Source of the DNA: Bog-159 sp050008575
Lineage (GTDB): Bacteria; Acidobacteriota; Terriglobia; Bryobacterales; Bryobacteraceae
Reading direction: 5' to 3'
DNA length: 64,000 nt
Assembly: GCA_050008575.1 (NCBI GenBank)
Contig: JBEKMJ010000045.1
Coordinates: 1-64,000, forward strand
In this document: positions 26,101-32,236 of the stretch, piece after piece
Layout: the number at the start of each line of letters is the position of its first letter
Numbering within the stretch: position 1 is the stretch's first letter
Notes under the pieces: generated by a model
Database searches by the model: none
Told to the model about the DNA's origin: nothing
What the model saw: the letters and a program-made list of their open reading frames with translations, nothing else
Position numbers and translations under genes: made by a program

Positions 26101-28575
26101 GCGCCCGCCCTTAGCCCGCAATCGAACGCACAGTTCCCGCGCCGCGTCCCGGCGCCCACCCTGCGTCCGCCGCTCGCCATGTGCAAGCCATCCGCCGTCA
26201 CGCTGGGACCCGGCCGGAGGATCGCCATCATGGCCGATAAAGGCGGCGTGGCGGAAGCCTTGGCCGGCCGGCTGCGGGAGTCCGGCGCGGAAGTCCTGCT
26301 GCTCGACGGCGCGCCGATCACCGGCACCGTACACGGAGTCTACTGGCTGCCCGCGCTCGACTACGAAGGCAGCCTGACCGACATGGACTTGGCCACCTGG
26401 CGCGAAGCCTTGGGCGTGCGGGCCAAATCGCTGTACACCACCATGCGCGCGCTGTACGAACAGATTGCGGCGCCGGACACGTTCCTGGTTTCCGCGACGC
26501 GGCTGGGCGGGCAGCACGGTTATGACGATGCCGGAGCCTTTGCACCAATGGGCGGCGCGGTATCCGGCTTCACCAAGACCTACAAGCGGGAGCGTCCGGA
26601 CGCCTTCGTGAAGACCGTCGATTTCGAAGCCGAACGCAACGCCGTGGAAGTGGCCGAGGCCCTGGTGGCCGAAACCCTTCGCGACCCCGGCGCAGTCGAG
26701 ATGGGTTACAAAGGCGGGCTGCGCTGGACCATCAGCCTTGAAGAACAGTCCGCAGTAGACGGACAGCCCGGCATCGCGCTGGACAAAGAGACAGTCTTCC
26801 TGGTCACCGGTGCGGCGGGCAGTATCGTATCGGCGATCACAGCCGATCTGGCGGCGGCATCCGGCGGCACGTTTTATCTGCTCGACCTGATTCCCGAGCC
26901 TGAACCGGGGAATCGGGACCTGCAACGCCTGACGACCGATAAAGAAGGTCTGATGCGCGACCTGCACGCGCGCATCAAGGCCCGCGGGAAACGCGCCACG
27001 CCGGCGCTGGTGGAGAAGGAACTGGCCGGCTTGGAGCGCGCGCAGGCGGCCCGCAGCGCCATCGACGCGGTGCACGCAGCCGGCGGCACCGCCCACTATT
27101 TCAGCGTCAACCTGACGGACGCGGACGCGGTGGCGCAAATCGTCGGCAAAGTTCGCGAGCGCAGCGGACGCATAGACGTGCTGCTGCACGCCGCCGGCCT
27201 GGAGCGCAGCCGCTTCCTGCCGGATAAAGATCCGCGCGAGTTCGACCTGGTCTTCGACGTGAAGGCCGACGGCTGGTTCAACCTGCTGCATGCCATCGGC
27301 GATATGCCACTCGGCGCGACGGTGGCGTTCAGCTCCATCGCCGGCCGCTTCGGCAACGCTGGGCAGGCGGATTACAGCTCCGCCAACGATCTGATGTGCA
27401 AGATCGCCTCCAGCTTCCGCACCACACGGCCCGCGACGCGCGGTATCGCCATCGACTGGACGGCGTGGGGCGGTATCGGCATGGCCACGCGCGGCTCGAT
27501 ACCGGAGATGATGGCGCGCGCGGGCATCGACATGCTGCCGCCGGAGGCCGGGATTCCCTGGATCCGCCGCGAATTGACCGCGGGCGGCACGCGCGGCGAA
27601 GTGGTCGTCGCGGGCGCGCTCGGCATCATGACGGCGGCGTGGGATGCGGCCGGCGGTGTGGATACAACCGCCTTATTCACGCACGGACCCATGATCGGCA
27701 GGATCGCCGGCATCGGCCTGCAAGGCAGCGTGACCATCGAGACGACGCTGGACCCGGCTGTGCAACCGTTCCTGCACGATCACCAGATCGAAGGCAAGCC
27801 GGTGCTGCCGGGCGTGATGGGCATCGAGGCATTCGCGGAAGCCGCCTTGTGCATGCTGCCCGGCTGGCACATCGCGGCGGTCGAGGATGTGAACTTCCTG
27901 GCGCCGTTTAAGTTCTATCGCGGCGAGCCGCGCACCGTGACCATTGAGGCGGTGTTCCGGCCAGAGGGCGAGGCGGTGGTCGCGGAGTGCCGGCTGAATG
28001 GCAGCCGCTCGCTTCCGAATCAGACCGAGCCGCAAACGACTACGCATTTCACGGCGCGCGTGCGGCTGACCAGGCAGGTGCCGGAAACGGTGTCCGCGCC
28101 GCCGCTGGGCGAGCCGGACGGAGCGATGGTCGAGGCCGCCAATATTTATCGAGTGTTCTTTCACGGGCCAGCCTACCAGGTTCTGGAGCGGGCGTGGCTC
28201 AACGACCACCAGGCCGTGGGCCAGTTCTTCAAAGGGCTGCCCAACGGCCACTATCCGCCGGAGAATCCGCTGGCGATGGCGCCCCGATTGATCGAGCTTT
28301 GCTTCCAGACGGCGGCGCTGCGCGAAGTGGCCGGGCAAGGCCGCATCGGATTGCCGCTGCATGTCGGCCAAGTCCGTTTGTGGCGCGCGCCGCACCTGGC
28401 CGACGGGCCGTTGTATGCCGTGGTGACACCGGATGCGGAGGAAGGCAGCTTCGCAGCCGACGTGGTGGACACCAAGGGAAACCGCTACCTGCAGCTTCGC
28501 GGATATAAGATGGTGGCGCATCCCGATGCGGTGGATGTGGAACCGTTGAGCGTGTTGCATGCAGCGTTGGTGTAG
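20125..28575 (+). CDS. type I PUFA-synthase-like megasynthase, KS-AT-KS-ACP4-KR-DH
   Basis: A 2816-residue iterative polyketide/fatty acid synthase. Domains in order: KS1 (about 8-470; C217, H351, H391), AT (about 610-930; GHSLGEYG with S716, H821), KS2 (about 970-1480; C1220, H1368, H1408), four ACPs (about 1586-1977), KR with its structural half (about 2030-2480; TGAAGSI at 2231, active-site Y2417) and a PKS-type DH (about 2530-2810; H2553 in HQIEGKPVLP, with Glu in LIELCFQ where Asp is usual). Tandem ACPs and the KS-AT-KS order resemble PfaA/secondary-lipid synthases, but there is no enoyl reductase, no FabA-like dehydratase pair and no PfaB. Each ACP has Thr in LGVDTVKQ instead of Ser. 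Two hairpin elements are translated inside linkers. Product unknown, probably an unsaturated or hydroxylated lipid. Confidence 0.88.
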   Translation: MQDTANRAIAIVGTGAILPDAPNVAAFWQNVKNGRYSITEVAPDRWDPALYFDADHNAPDKTYSKIGGWVREFEWNPLKWHMAVPPKVVEAMDDAQKWAIACTREALVDYGYPQRPLNTDRTAVILGNAMAGEKHYLTAMRLNFPDYAHELAESETFAALPAGARRDITSEFHQRINDRIPCVTEDTMPGELANCIAGRIANIYNFHGPNFVTDAACASAMAAITAAVEGLVEHDFDVAVTGGIDRNMGATSYIKFSKIGALSATGTRPYADGADGFVMGEGAVIFLLKRLADAERDGDKIYAVLRGIGGSSDGKGKGITAPNPAGQKLCIRRAWENAGLSPATATLIEGHGTSTSVGDAVEVESFTEVLSSFHVPTGTVALGSVKSNIGHLKGAAGAAGILKTALALRDKVLPPSVHCEHPSQNIDFAHSPLYVNGELRPWTAVADGVRRAGVSAFGFGGTNFHAVLEEYIPHRLTGNGKHSGADLQVCAGPPGPALRAGEAGVDAGRRTGVLPHNAKSPLRGALVIGGSSDSDLAQRLKAVQKDAAAGRAPALAAPSESDLRAPERIAIDYADAAELADKSSKALKALAANQPAIWKALRSQGVFRGHGPAPKVAFLYTGQGSQYANMLSALRATEPIVAATFAEADRIMTPILGKPLTEFVFVNPADAKAVAKAEEDLRQTAITQPAVLATDLSLTRLLAAYGIQPDMTMGHSLGEYGALVASGAMPFADALEAVAARGREMTRVSMADNGKMAAVFAPLAEIERVLQMVNGYVVIANLNSNTQAVIGGASQAVEQAMELLQKAGYNAVPLPVSHAFHTSIVAPASAPLRQVLERLHLESPHIPIVANVNGEFYPTGPQAVPRMLDILARQVASPVQFIQGLRTLYDAGARVFVEVGPKKALQGFVEDVLGDRPDVLAVFTNHPKFGDIPAFNQALCGLYAAGCGAGQTESGAEAPRGLEPALQVQPVTITGAALGLPGPGQIFDDGNIARILRGEQCIDVIPTRFRRAMLDKHITRLLKSDKGGPTFESITNLSEVIKLAGRGGDFDLAKEFGISADRLAALDRATQLAIAVGLDALRDAGIPLVMRYKTTSKGTQLPERWGLPDALRDDTGVIFSSVFPGFDSFAAEMERYYADRARRDQLAMLESMYARLVEAEGRSTVGQEMARRIDDLRAEMERTPYNFDRRFLFHILSMGHSQFAEFIGARGPNTQINSACASTTQAVSLANDWIRAGRCSRVIVVSADDITTDHLIEWFGAGFLASGAAATDEIVEEAATPFDRRRHGMIMGMGAAAMVIESAEAARERGIRPICELLSAATANSAFHGTRLDPEHICQVMEKLVSQAEAGNGFRRREAASKMVFVSHETYTPARGGSASAEIHALRRVFGDVADNILISNTKGFTGHAMGTGIEDVVAVKALETGCVPPVANFKEVDPELGNLNLSKGGGYPVEYALRLGAGFGSQVSMTLLHWLAPKDGVRTSPHALGYATRIADATAWSAWLTGVAGPGGADLEVVQRTLRVRDRVAEARVAEVVREAPAPPARPQPKPQPVVETKVAPPPPPPAKVEAARETARPAVVDDPVKDRILALVAEKTGYPSDMLDLDLDLEADLGVDTVKQADLFASVREAYGIARDDKVKLRDFPTMAHVIRFVHDRRPDLVQTAAAPATKPQPLAPSPQPHAVVDPVRERLLALVAEKTGYPLDMLDPDLDMEADLGVDTVKQADLFASVRAIYDIPRDENRKLRDFPTLAHVIRFVYEMRPDLVKTAMAPEAPPSQPPAPSIQPPAAADAVKERLLALVAEKTGYPLDMLDPDLDMEADLGVDTVKQADLFASVRAIYDIPRDENRKLRDFPTLAHVIRFVYEMRPDLVKAAVAPAAPPQPPAPSIQPPAAADAVRERLLALVAEKTGYPLDMLDPDLDMEADLGVDTVKQADLFASVRAIYNIPRDENRKLRDFPTLSHVIRFVYEMRPDLTAAAAESEAKPQPAAPAPALSPQSNAQFPRRVPAPTLRPPLAMCKPSAVTLGPGRRIAIMADKGGVAEALAGRLRESGAEVLLLDGAPITGTVHGVYWLPALDYEGSLTDMDLATWREALGVRAKSLYTTMRALYEQIAAPDTFLVSATRLGGQHGYDDAGAFAPMGGAVSGFTKTYKRERPDAFVKTVDFEAERNAVEVAEALVAETLRDPGAVEMGYKGGLRWTISLEEQSAVDGQPGIALDKETVFLVTGAAGSIVSAITADLAAASGGTFYLLDLIPEPEPGNRDLQRLTTDKEGLMRDLHARIKARGKRATPALVEKELAGLERAQAARSAIDAVHAAGGTAHYFSVNLTDADAVAQIVGKVRERSGRIDVLLHAAGLERSRFLPDKDPREFDLVFDVKADGWFNLLHAIGDMPLGATVAFSSIAGRFGNAGQADYSSANDLMCKIASSFRTTRPATRGIAIDWTAWGGIGMATRGSIPEMMARAGIDMLPPEAGIPWIRRELTAGGTRGEVVVAGALGIMTAAWDAAGGVDTTALFTHGPMIGRIAGIGLQGSVTIETTLDPAVQPFLHDHQIEGKPVLPGVMGIEAFAEAALCMLPGWHIAAVEDVNFLAPFKFYRGEPRTVTIEAVFRPEGEAVVAECRLNGSRSLPNQTEPQTTTHFTARVRLTRQVPETVSAPPLGEPDGAMVEAANIYRVFFHGPAYQVLERAWLNDHQAVGQFFKGLPNGHYPPENPLAMAPRLIELCFQTAALREVAGQGRIGLPLHVGQVRLWRAPHLADGPLYAVVTPDAEEGSFAADVVDTKGNRYLQLRGYKMVAHPDAVDVEPLSVLHAALV
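21572..21672 (+). repeat. mini-hairpin element R7 inside the megasynthase KS-AT linker
   Basis: A 101-bp element, GTGGGGCGGACCTCCAGGTC to GGACTGGAGTCCTGCCCCAC, about 93% identical to R6. It is translated in frame as roughly residues 483-516 (SGADLQVCAGPPGPALRAGE then AGVDAGRRTGVLPHN) between KS1 and the AT. It is open in the megasynthase frame and unlike any linker residue pattern nearby. Confidence 0.88.
22964..23026 (+). repeat. mini-hairpin element R8 inside the megasynthase AT-KS2 linker
   Basis: It begins GTGGGGCAGGACAGACGGAG and contains AGCGGGGCGGAAGCCCCGC and GCGGGCTCGAGCCCGC. It is translated in frame as about residues 947-968 (GAGQTESGAEAPRGLEPALQ) between the AT and KS2. It lacks the closing CTGCCCCAC end, so it may be a partial copy. 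Confidence 0.75.
24880..26055 (+). repeat. tandem ACP repeat array (4 units, about 312 bp period)
   Basis: Four ACP modules with attachment-site codons at 24979, 25291, 25606 and 25918, i.e. 104, 105 and 104 residues apart. Modules 2-4 are almost identical in protein sequence (GYPLDMLDPDLDMEADLGVD and RFVYEMRPDL in each); module 1 is more diverged. Pro/Ala/Gln-rich linkers such as PPAPSIQPPAAADAV separate them and are themselves repeated, which indicates recent expansion or gene conversion. Confidence 0.9.
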
Positions 28576-29326
28576 CTTGGATGCCGGGCGAGCTACGCTC
28601 GCCTGTGCCGGCACGAGTGCCGGCACGGCACGCACGAGTGCGTACGCCACGTGGTGGCTGGAACAGACGTTGGCGGACCTGCCCGCCGCCGACGATTGGC
28701 TGGGCGCCGCGGAAGCCGTCCGCCTGAGCGGCATGCGGTTCCCGAAGCGCCGCGCCGATTGGCGGCTGGGGCGCTGGACGGCCAAGCATGCGGTGTCCTT
28801 TTATCTGAAACTGCCCGTCGATCCCAGCTCGCTCGCGCGCGTGGAAATACGTGCGGCTCCCAGCGGCGCGCCGGAAGCCTTCCTCGGGAATGAACCGGCG
28901 CCCGTCACCATCTCGATCAGCCATCGCGAGGGGCGCGCGGCCTGCGCGATCGCCGGATCGCCGGCCATGTTAGGCTGCGACCTCGAAATTGCCGAACCGC
29001 GCAGCGACGCCTTCGCCACGGACTACTTCACGGCCGAGGAACAGGACTTGGTCGCGCAGGCGACCGAGGCGGATCGCTGGCGGCTTCTGGCGCTGCTGTG
29101 GAGCGCCAAGGAAAGCGCGCTCAAGGCGCTCGGCGAGGGGCTGCGCCTGGACACGCGCAGCGTGGCCGTCGACCTGCAGCCGCACTCTTCGGCCGTCGTC
29201 TGGCAACCCCTGCGCGCAGAGTACGACGGTAGGGTTTTCGACGGCTGGTGGCGGCAGACGGACAACCTCGTGCGCACCATGGTGGCCGCTCCAGCCCCCG
29301 CGCCGCCGCTTACTTATCAAACGTGA
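28559..29326 (+). CDS. Sfp-type 4'-phosphopantetheinyl transferase
   Basis: Catalyses transfer of phosphopantetheine from CoA to carrier proteins. The Mg-binding motif is GCDLEIAEPRSDAF and the second signature LLWSAKESALKALGEG is complete, with a preceding RISHR-like block (TISISHREGRAACAIAG). Its position at the end of the megasynthase gene makes the four ACPs its likely substrate. The start is unclear: ATG 28559 overlaps the synthase stop, but the next 31 residues are translated repeat R9; the conserved part begins near WWLEQTLADLPAADDW (28649). Translation may run through the repeat or begin at a TTG/CTG downstream. 255 residues if started at 28559. Confidence 0.85.
   Translation: MQRWCSLDAGRATLACAGTSAGTARTSAYATWWLEQTLADLPAADDWLGAAEAVRLSGMRFPKRRADWRLGRWTAKHAVSFYLKLPVDPSSLARVEIRAAPSGAPEAFLGNEPAPVTISISHREGRAACAIAGSPAMLGCDLEIAEPRSDAFATDYFTAEEQDLVAQATEADRWRLLALLWSAKESALKALGEGLRLDTRSVAVDLQPHSSAVVWQPLRAEYDGRVFDGWWRQTDNLVRTMVAAPAPAPPLTYQT
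28584..28651 (+). repeat. mini-hairpin element R9 at the PPTase 5' end
   Basis: Consists of GGCGAGCTACGCTCGCC, TGCCGGCACGAGTGCCGGCA and the GGCACGCACGAGTGCGTACG module of R1/R4. It occupies the junction between the megasynthase stop and the conserved part of the PPTase gene. Confidence 0.8.
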
Positions 29327-30833
29327 TGCTGGATTCGCCCGAATACTTGTGGTAGTTGCGGAAGTCGATGGCGTTGCGCGTGCAAGTGTTCGTGTCGCGC
29401 TGGCAGCCCATCGATTCCGCGTGCACCGGCACCAGGAACTGCCGCTCGCCAAAGCGGACGAATTCGTAATCCGTGGCCATCTCCACTTTATCGCTCGGGA
29501 AAGCTTCGGGGATGTGCGTCGCCTGCATCTCGATGCGCAGCACCCGGTGGGTTTCCTTGTCGACCCACACGGAACCTTGGTAAGAGGGCTGGACCAGTTG
29601 CGAGGCAACCATGATGCGCCAGTGGGAACGCTCGCGTTCCACCGAAAAGTCATAAACCAGGGACGTGCGGCCGGCTAAGCGGGACTCCTTGCGGTACTCG
29701 AAATCCGCCGCCGTGGCGGGCGAGAACAGATCCGCCAACACGCTGCCGAACTCGCCGGTGGACCATGATCCGGGCAAATCCTCTATGCTCCTCTTGGTGG
29801 GTTTGCCGTTCACCGCCAGGTTGCGGTAGCTCTCTTCGCCGTGCTCGTAGACCAGCGCCATGGAAACGACGTCGCGCGGCTGCCAGTTTTTGGAATTCGG
29901 TTCGCTCTGATAACGGGTCATCAGCTCCTGGCAGAAGTAGTTGGGCAGACTTTCCAGGAAATTGCCGGCAGCCTCCCGCGCTTTTTCGATGATGACTTCC
30001 TCGGGGCGCTGCGGTCCGCGGACCGGCGGCTCGGATTCGGCGGACGCGGGCGGCTGATTTCGGGCCGACAGTTCGGGCGCGGGCGCGGCCGATGGCGCGG
30101 CGGGCGGCGGAGCTGGTTCGGCTTCCTTACGGGAAGCGGGGCCGCTGCGCTTCAGCACCGGCGGACCTTGATCGTCGGGATCGATTTGCACGGACCTGAC
30201 TTCGCCTTTGACGGGAGCGTTGAGGTCCGCGGGATTCGATTCCTCCGGAGAGCGAGCCGGAGCGGGGGCGGGAGCGGCGGCCGGCCCGGCAGGCTGGGCG
30301 GCGGGCTTGGCCGGCGGCGCGGGCTCCGGCGCGGCACTGTCCTTCTCTTTGGCGCTGTCCCTTTCGTGGGCGCTTTTGGCGAGCGAAGTCTCCACCGGCA
30401 GGATGGCATGCGCGCGATCCTTGTCGGTCCCATCCTGCTGCCACATCACGTTGACGGCTGTCAGGAAACCCTCGTCGTCCTCGCTGGACTCGACTTCCAC
30501 AAAGTCGCCAGGCGCCAAATCCGCCGCCTTGATGGGGTTGCCCAGCTTTAGGAAATGCGTGGCGTCGGTGCGCTTGAAATTCAGAATGCGATGATCGTCC
30601 GCCTCAATGATCACCTCGTCCTTCCGCAGCCGCCGCAGCATGCCGGTGGTGCTGGTCAATTGGGCCGCCTGCTCATCCTTCTTGTGACGGCGCGGGAAGG
30701 GAATACCCATACCGCCGTTACTGGGAGGCACGCCACCCGGATATTGGCCGGGCGGATACTGGCCGGGCGCAGGCAGAGGGGCTGCGATGAGGACCAGTGC
30801 GAAACCAAACCAATAAGGGCGGAGTGCAGGCAT
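29310..30833 (-). CDS. secreted Pro/Ala-rich protein of unknown function
   Basis: A 507-residue protein. Signal peptide (FGFALVLIAAPLPAPGQ), a short GQYPPGQYPGG repeat, then a small beta domain at about 60-135 (TGMLRRLRKDEVIIEADDHR, GDFVEVESSEDDEG) that resembles DUF5666-type beta folds. Residues 170-290 are low-complexity Pro/Ala/Glu linker. The C-terminal part, from NFLESLPNYFCQELMTRYQS to the end, looks like a beta-rich lipoprotein-carrier-like domain. Acidobacterial genomes carry many such proteins without a known role. Its stop overlaps the end of the PPTase gene, on the opposite strand. Confidence 0.7.
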   Translation of the reverse strand: MPALRPYWFGFALVLIAAPLPAPGQYPPGQYPGGVPPSNGGMGIPFPRRHKKDEQAAQLTSTTGMLRRLRKDEVIIEADDHRILNFKRTDATHFLKLGNPIKAADLAPGDFVEVESSEDDEGFLTAVNVMWQQDGTDKDRAHAILPVETSLAKSAHERDSAKEKDSAAPEPAPPAKPAAQPAGPAAAPAPAPARSPEESNPADLNAPVKGEVRSVQIDPDDQGPPVLKRSGPASRKEAEPAPPPAAPSAAPAPELSARNQPPASAESEPPVRGPQRPEEVIIEKAREAAGNFLESLPNYFCQELMTRYQSEPNSKNWQPRDVVSMALVYEHGEESYRNLAVNGKPTKRSIEDLPGSWSTGEFGSVLADLFSPATAADFEYRKESRLAGRTSLVYDFSVERERSHWRIMVASQLVQPSYQGSVWVDKETHRVLRIEMQATHIPEAFPSDKVEMATDYEFVRFGERQFLVPVHAESMGCQRDTNTCTRNAIDFRNYHKYSGESSITFDK

Positions 30834-30899
30834 ACGAATATCAGGATAGCTGGAGGATGGGACGCGCCGGGCGGGCGGCCGGTTACCGCTGGTTACCGC

Positions 30900-31469
30900 T
30901 CAGGTGGCGGCATGCCGGTTCCACTGGCGGCGCATGGCCGTGGCCATGCGGCGGAAGCCGCGGTCCCAATCGGGAAAAAGATCGATGTATTGCGTTTCCC
31001 GCTGGATGCGCAAGGGCACGGGGCAAGCGTCCAGACGGGCCGGAATCAGGAAGATCTCGTCGAGCGGAATGCGCTGCGTGCAATCGAGCGCGTAGCGGAT
31101 CTCCGCCTGGAACCCGCCCTTCTTCTTGACCGACCAGTGCGAAAAGCATGCCAGGAAGAAATCCGACGTGCTGATGGCCTCTTCAATGGAGCGCGGCCAG
31201 TTCTGGCCGGGCAACAGCTTGCGGCGGTCCAGCCAGGGATCGAAGCCGCAGGTTTCCAGATCCTCGAATAGCCGCTCGGCGGCGTCCGCGTCTTCCTGCA
31301 CATAGGCCACGAACACCTTGGGCCGGTTGCGCGGCTGGAACCGGAAGCCGCGCTGGGCGTCCGGCAGGAACGTGCCCAGCCCATCGATCTCCACGCTAGC
31401 GCCTTCGGCCAGGCATTGGCGGACCAGACGGGCCACTTGCGCACTGGATTGCAAGTTATTTTCGTCCAT
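30900..31469 (-). CDS. TIR-domain protein with N-terminal HU-like half-domain
   Basis: A 189-residue protein. Residues 8-48 (RLVRQCLAEGASVEIDGLGT then FLPDAQRGFRFQPRNRP) resemble the second half of an HU/IHF subunit, including the GLGTF turn. Residues 51-185 are a TIR domain: KVFVAYVQEDADAAERLFED, GFDPWLDRRKLLPGQNWPRS, SDFFLACFSHWSVKKKGGFQ and AEIRYALDCTQ, with E123 at the position of the catalytic Glu of NAD-cleaving bacterial TIR enzymes. It ends in an Arg-rich tail. ATG 31469 lies 14 bases inside the upstream HU-like gene, so translation is coupled. A role in immunity or stress NAD depletion is inferred from the domain only. Confidence 0.8.
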   Translation of the reverse strand: MDENNLQSSAQVARLVRQCLAEGASVEIDGLGTFLPDAQRGFRFQPRNRPKVFVAYVQEDADAAERLFEDLETCGFDPWLDRRKLLPGQNWPRSIEEAISTSDFFLACFSHWSVKKKGGFQAEIRYALDCTQRIPLDEIFLIPARLDACPVPLRIQRETQYIDLFPDWDRGFRRMATAMRRQWNRHAAT

Positions 31470-31671
31470 GGCCCGCCGGCTTCTCCTTCTTGAACTGATA
31501 ACACCCTTTGGGTCCGGGGGTGAACTGGCCCAGCCCAGGGAACGGCGCCGGCTTGCCTTGGCGCAGCTTGGCCAGGATCTGGTTGACGACGCGGTCCAAC
31601 TGGTCGGCAGCCTCCGCACTGGAGACCCCCGACTGGCGGGCCAGGCGTTTGGCGATTTCCGGTTTCCTCAT
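31456..31671 (-). CDS. truncated HU/IHF-like DNA-binding protein
   Basis: A 71-residue protein: KPEIAKRLARQSGVSSAEAA, DQLDRVVNQILAKLRQGKPA, PFPGLGQFTPGPKG. This aligns with the helical dimerisation half and the GxGxF turn of HU, but the long beta-arm region is missing and replaced by a short basic tail (KKEKPAGHGRK). Together with the TIR protein, which supplies a similar GLGTF segment, it could form a mixed dimer. The overlap of the two genes by 14 bases supports a shared complex. An AGGATGG precedes the ATG at long spacing. Confidence 0.75.
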   Translation of the reverse strand: MRKPEIAKRLARQSGVSSAEAADQLDRVVNQILAKLRQGKPAPFPGLGQFTPGPKGCYQFKKEKPAGHGRK

Positions 31672-31891
31672 GCCGATTCCATCCTACCAAGGCAAAACTA
31701 GGAAGTTCGATCAAAAGGCGTATTCTTGGCCGTCAAGCTATTGAAAATAAAGAATAGCCGGGAAGACGGTGGGCTTGTGAATTGCCACGGCCTTCGAGCC
31801 GCGCGCAGCCGGGTCCTAGCCGGCTCTAGCCGCACCCAGGACACCTATTGCTTTCCCATACAAGATGTGGTACGTTCTATTGGTAAGCAAT

Positions 31892-32236
31892 ATGAACGAC
31901 AAAGCGGACGTATGGCAAGGCACCTTGGCCCTGATGGTCTTGAAGACCATTGAAACCATGGGACCGCTGCACGGATACGGAATCGCGCGCCGCATCGAGC
32001 AAACCAGCGGCAATCTTCTCTCGCTGAACTATGGAACCCTCTACCCCGCGCTTCTGAAACTGGAGCAGGAGGGCTCCATCGCCTCCGCATGGGGAGTGTC
32101 GGAGAACAATCGCAAAGCGAAGTTCTATAAGCTCACGCGCCAGGGCCGCAAGCAGCTCGAAAAAGAAGCGCGGGATTGGCAACAAGCCACCGCCATCCTG
32201 GCCCGCTTCCTCTCTCCCTCGGGAGACGCGGTATGA
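31892..32236 (+). CDS. PadR-family transcriptional regulator
   Basis: A 114-residue winged-helix protein: WQGTLALMVLKTIETMGPLH, GYGIARRIEQTSGNLLSLNY, GTLYPALLKLEQEGSIASAW and KFYKLTRQGRKQLEKE, the classic PadR layout with a short C-terminal helix. In Acidobacteria such regulators regularly precede ADOP permeases, and here its stop overlaps the permease start in ATGA. It probably represses its own operon in response to an unknown small molecule. ATG 31892 opens the conserved N-terminus (MNDKADVWQGT). Confidence 0.88.
   Translation: MNDKADVWQGTLALMVLKTIETMGPLHGYGIARRIEQTSGNLLSLNYGTLYPALLKLEQEGSIASAWGVSENNRKAKFYKLTRQGRKQLEKEARDWQQATAILARFLSPSGDAV

Noticed and set aside
25624..27291. 555-codon open frame antisense to the megasynthase
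   Set aside because: Mirrors the ACP repeats and KR of the sense gene; His/Arg/Gln-rich composition typical of antisense shadow.
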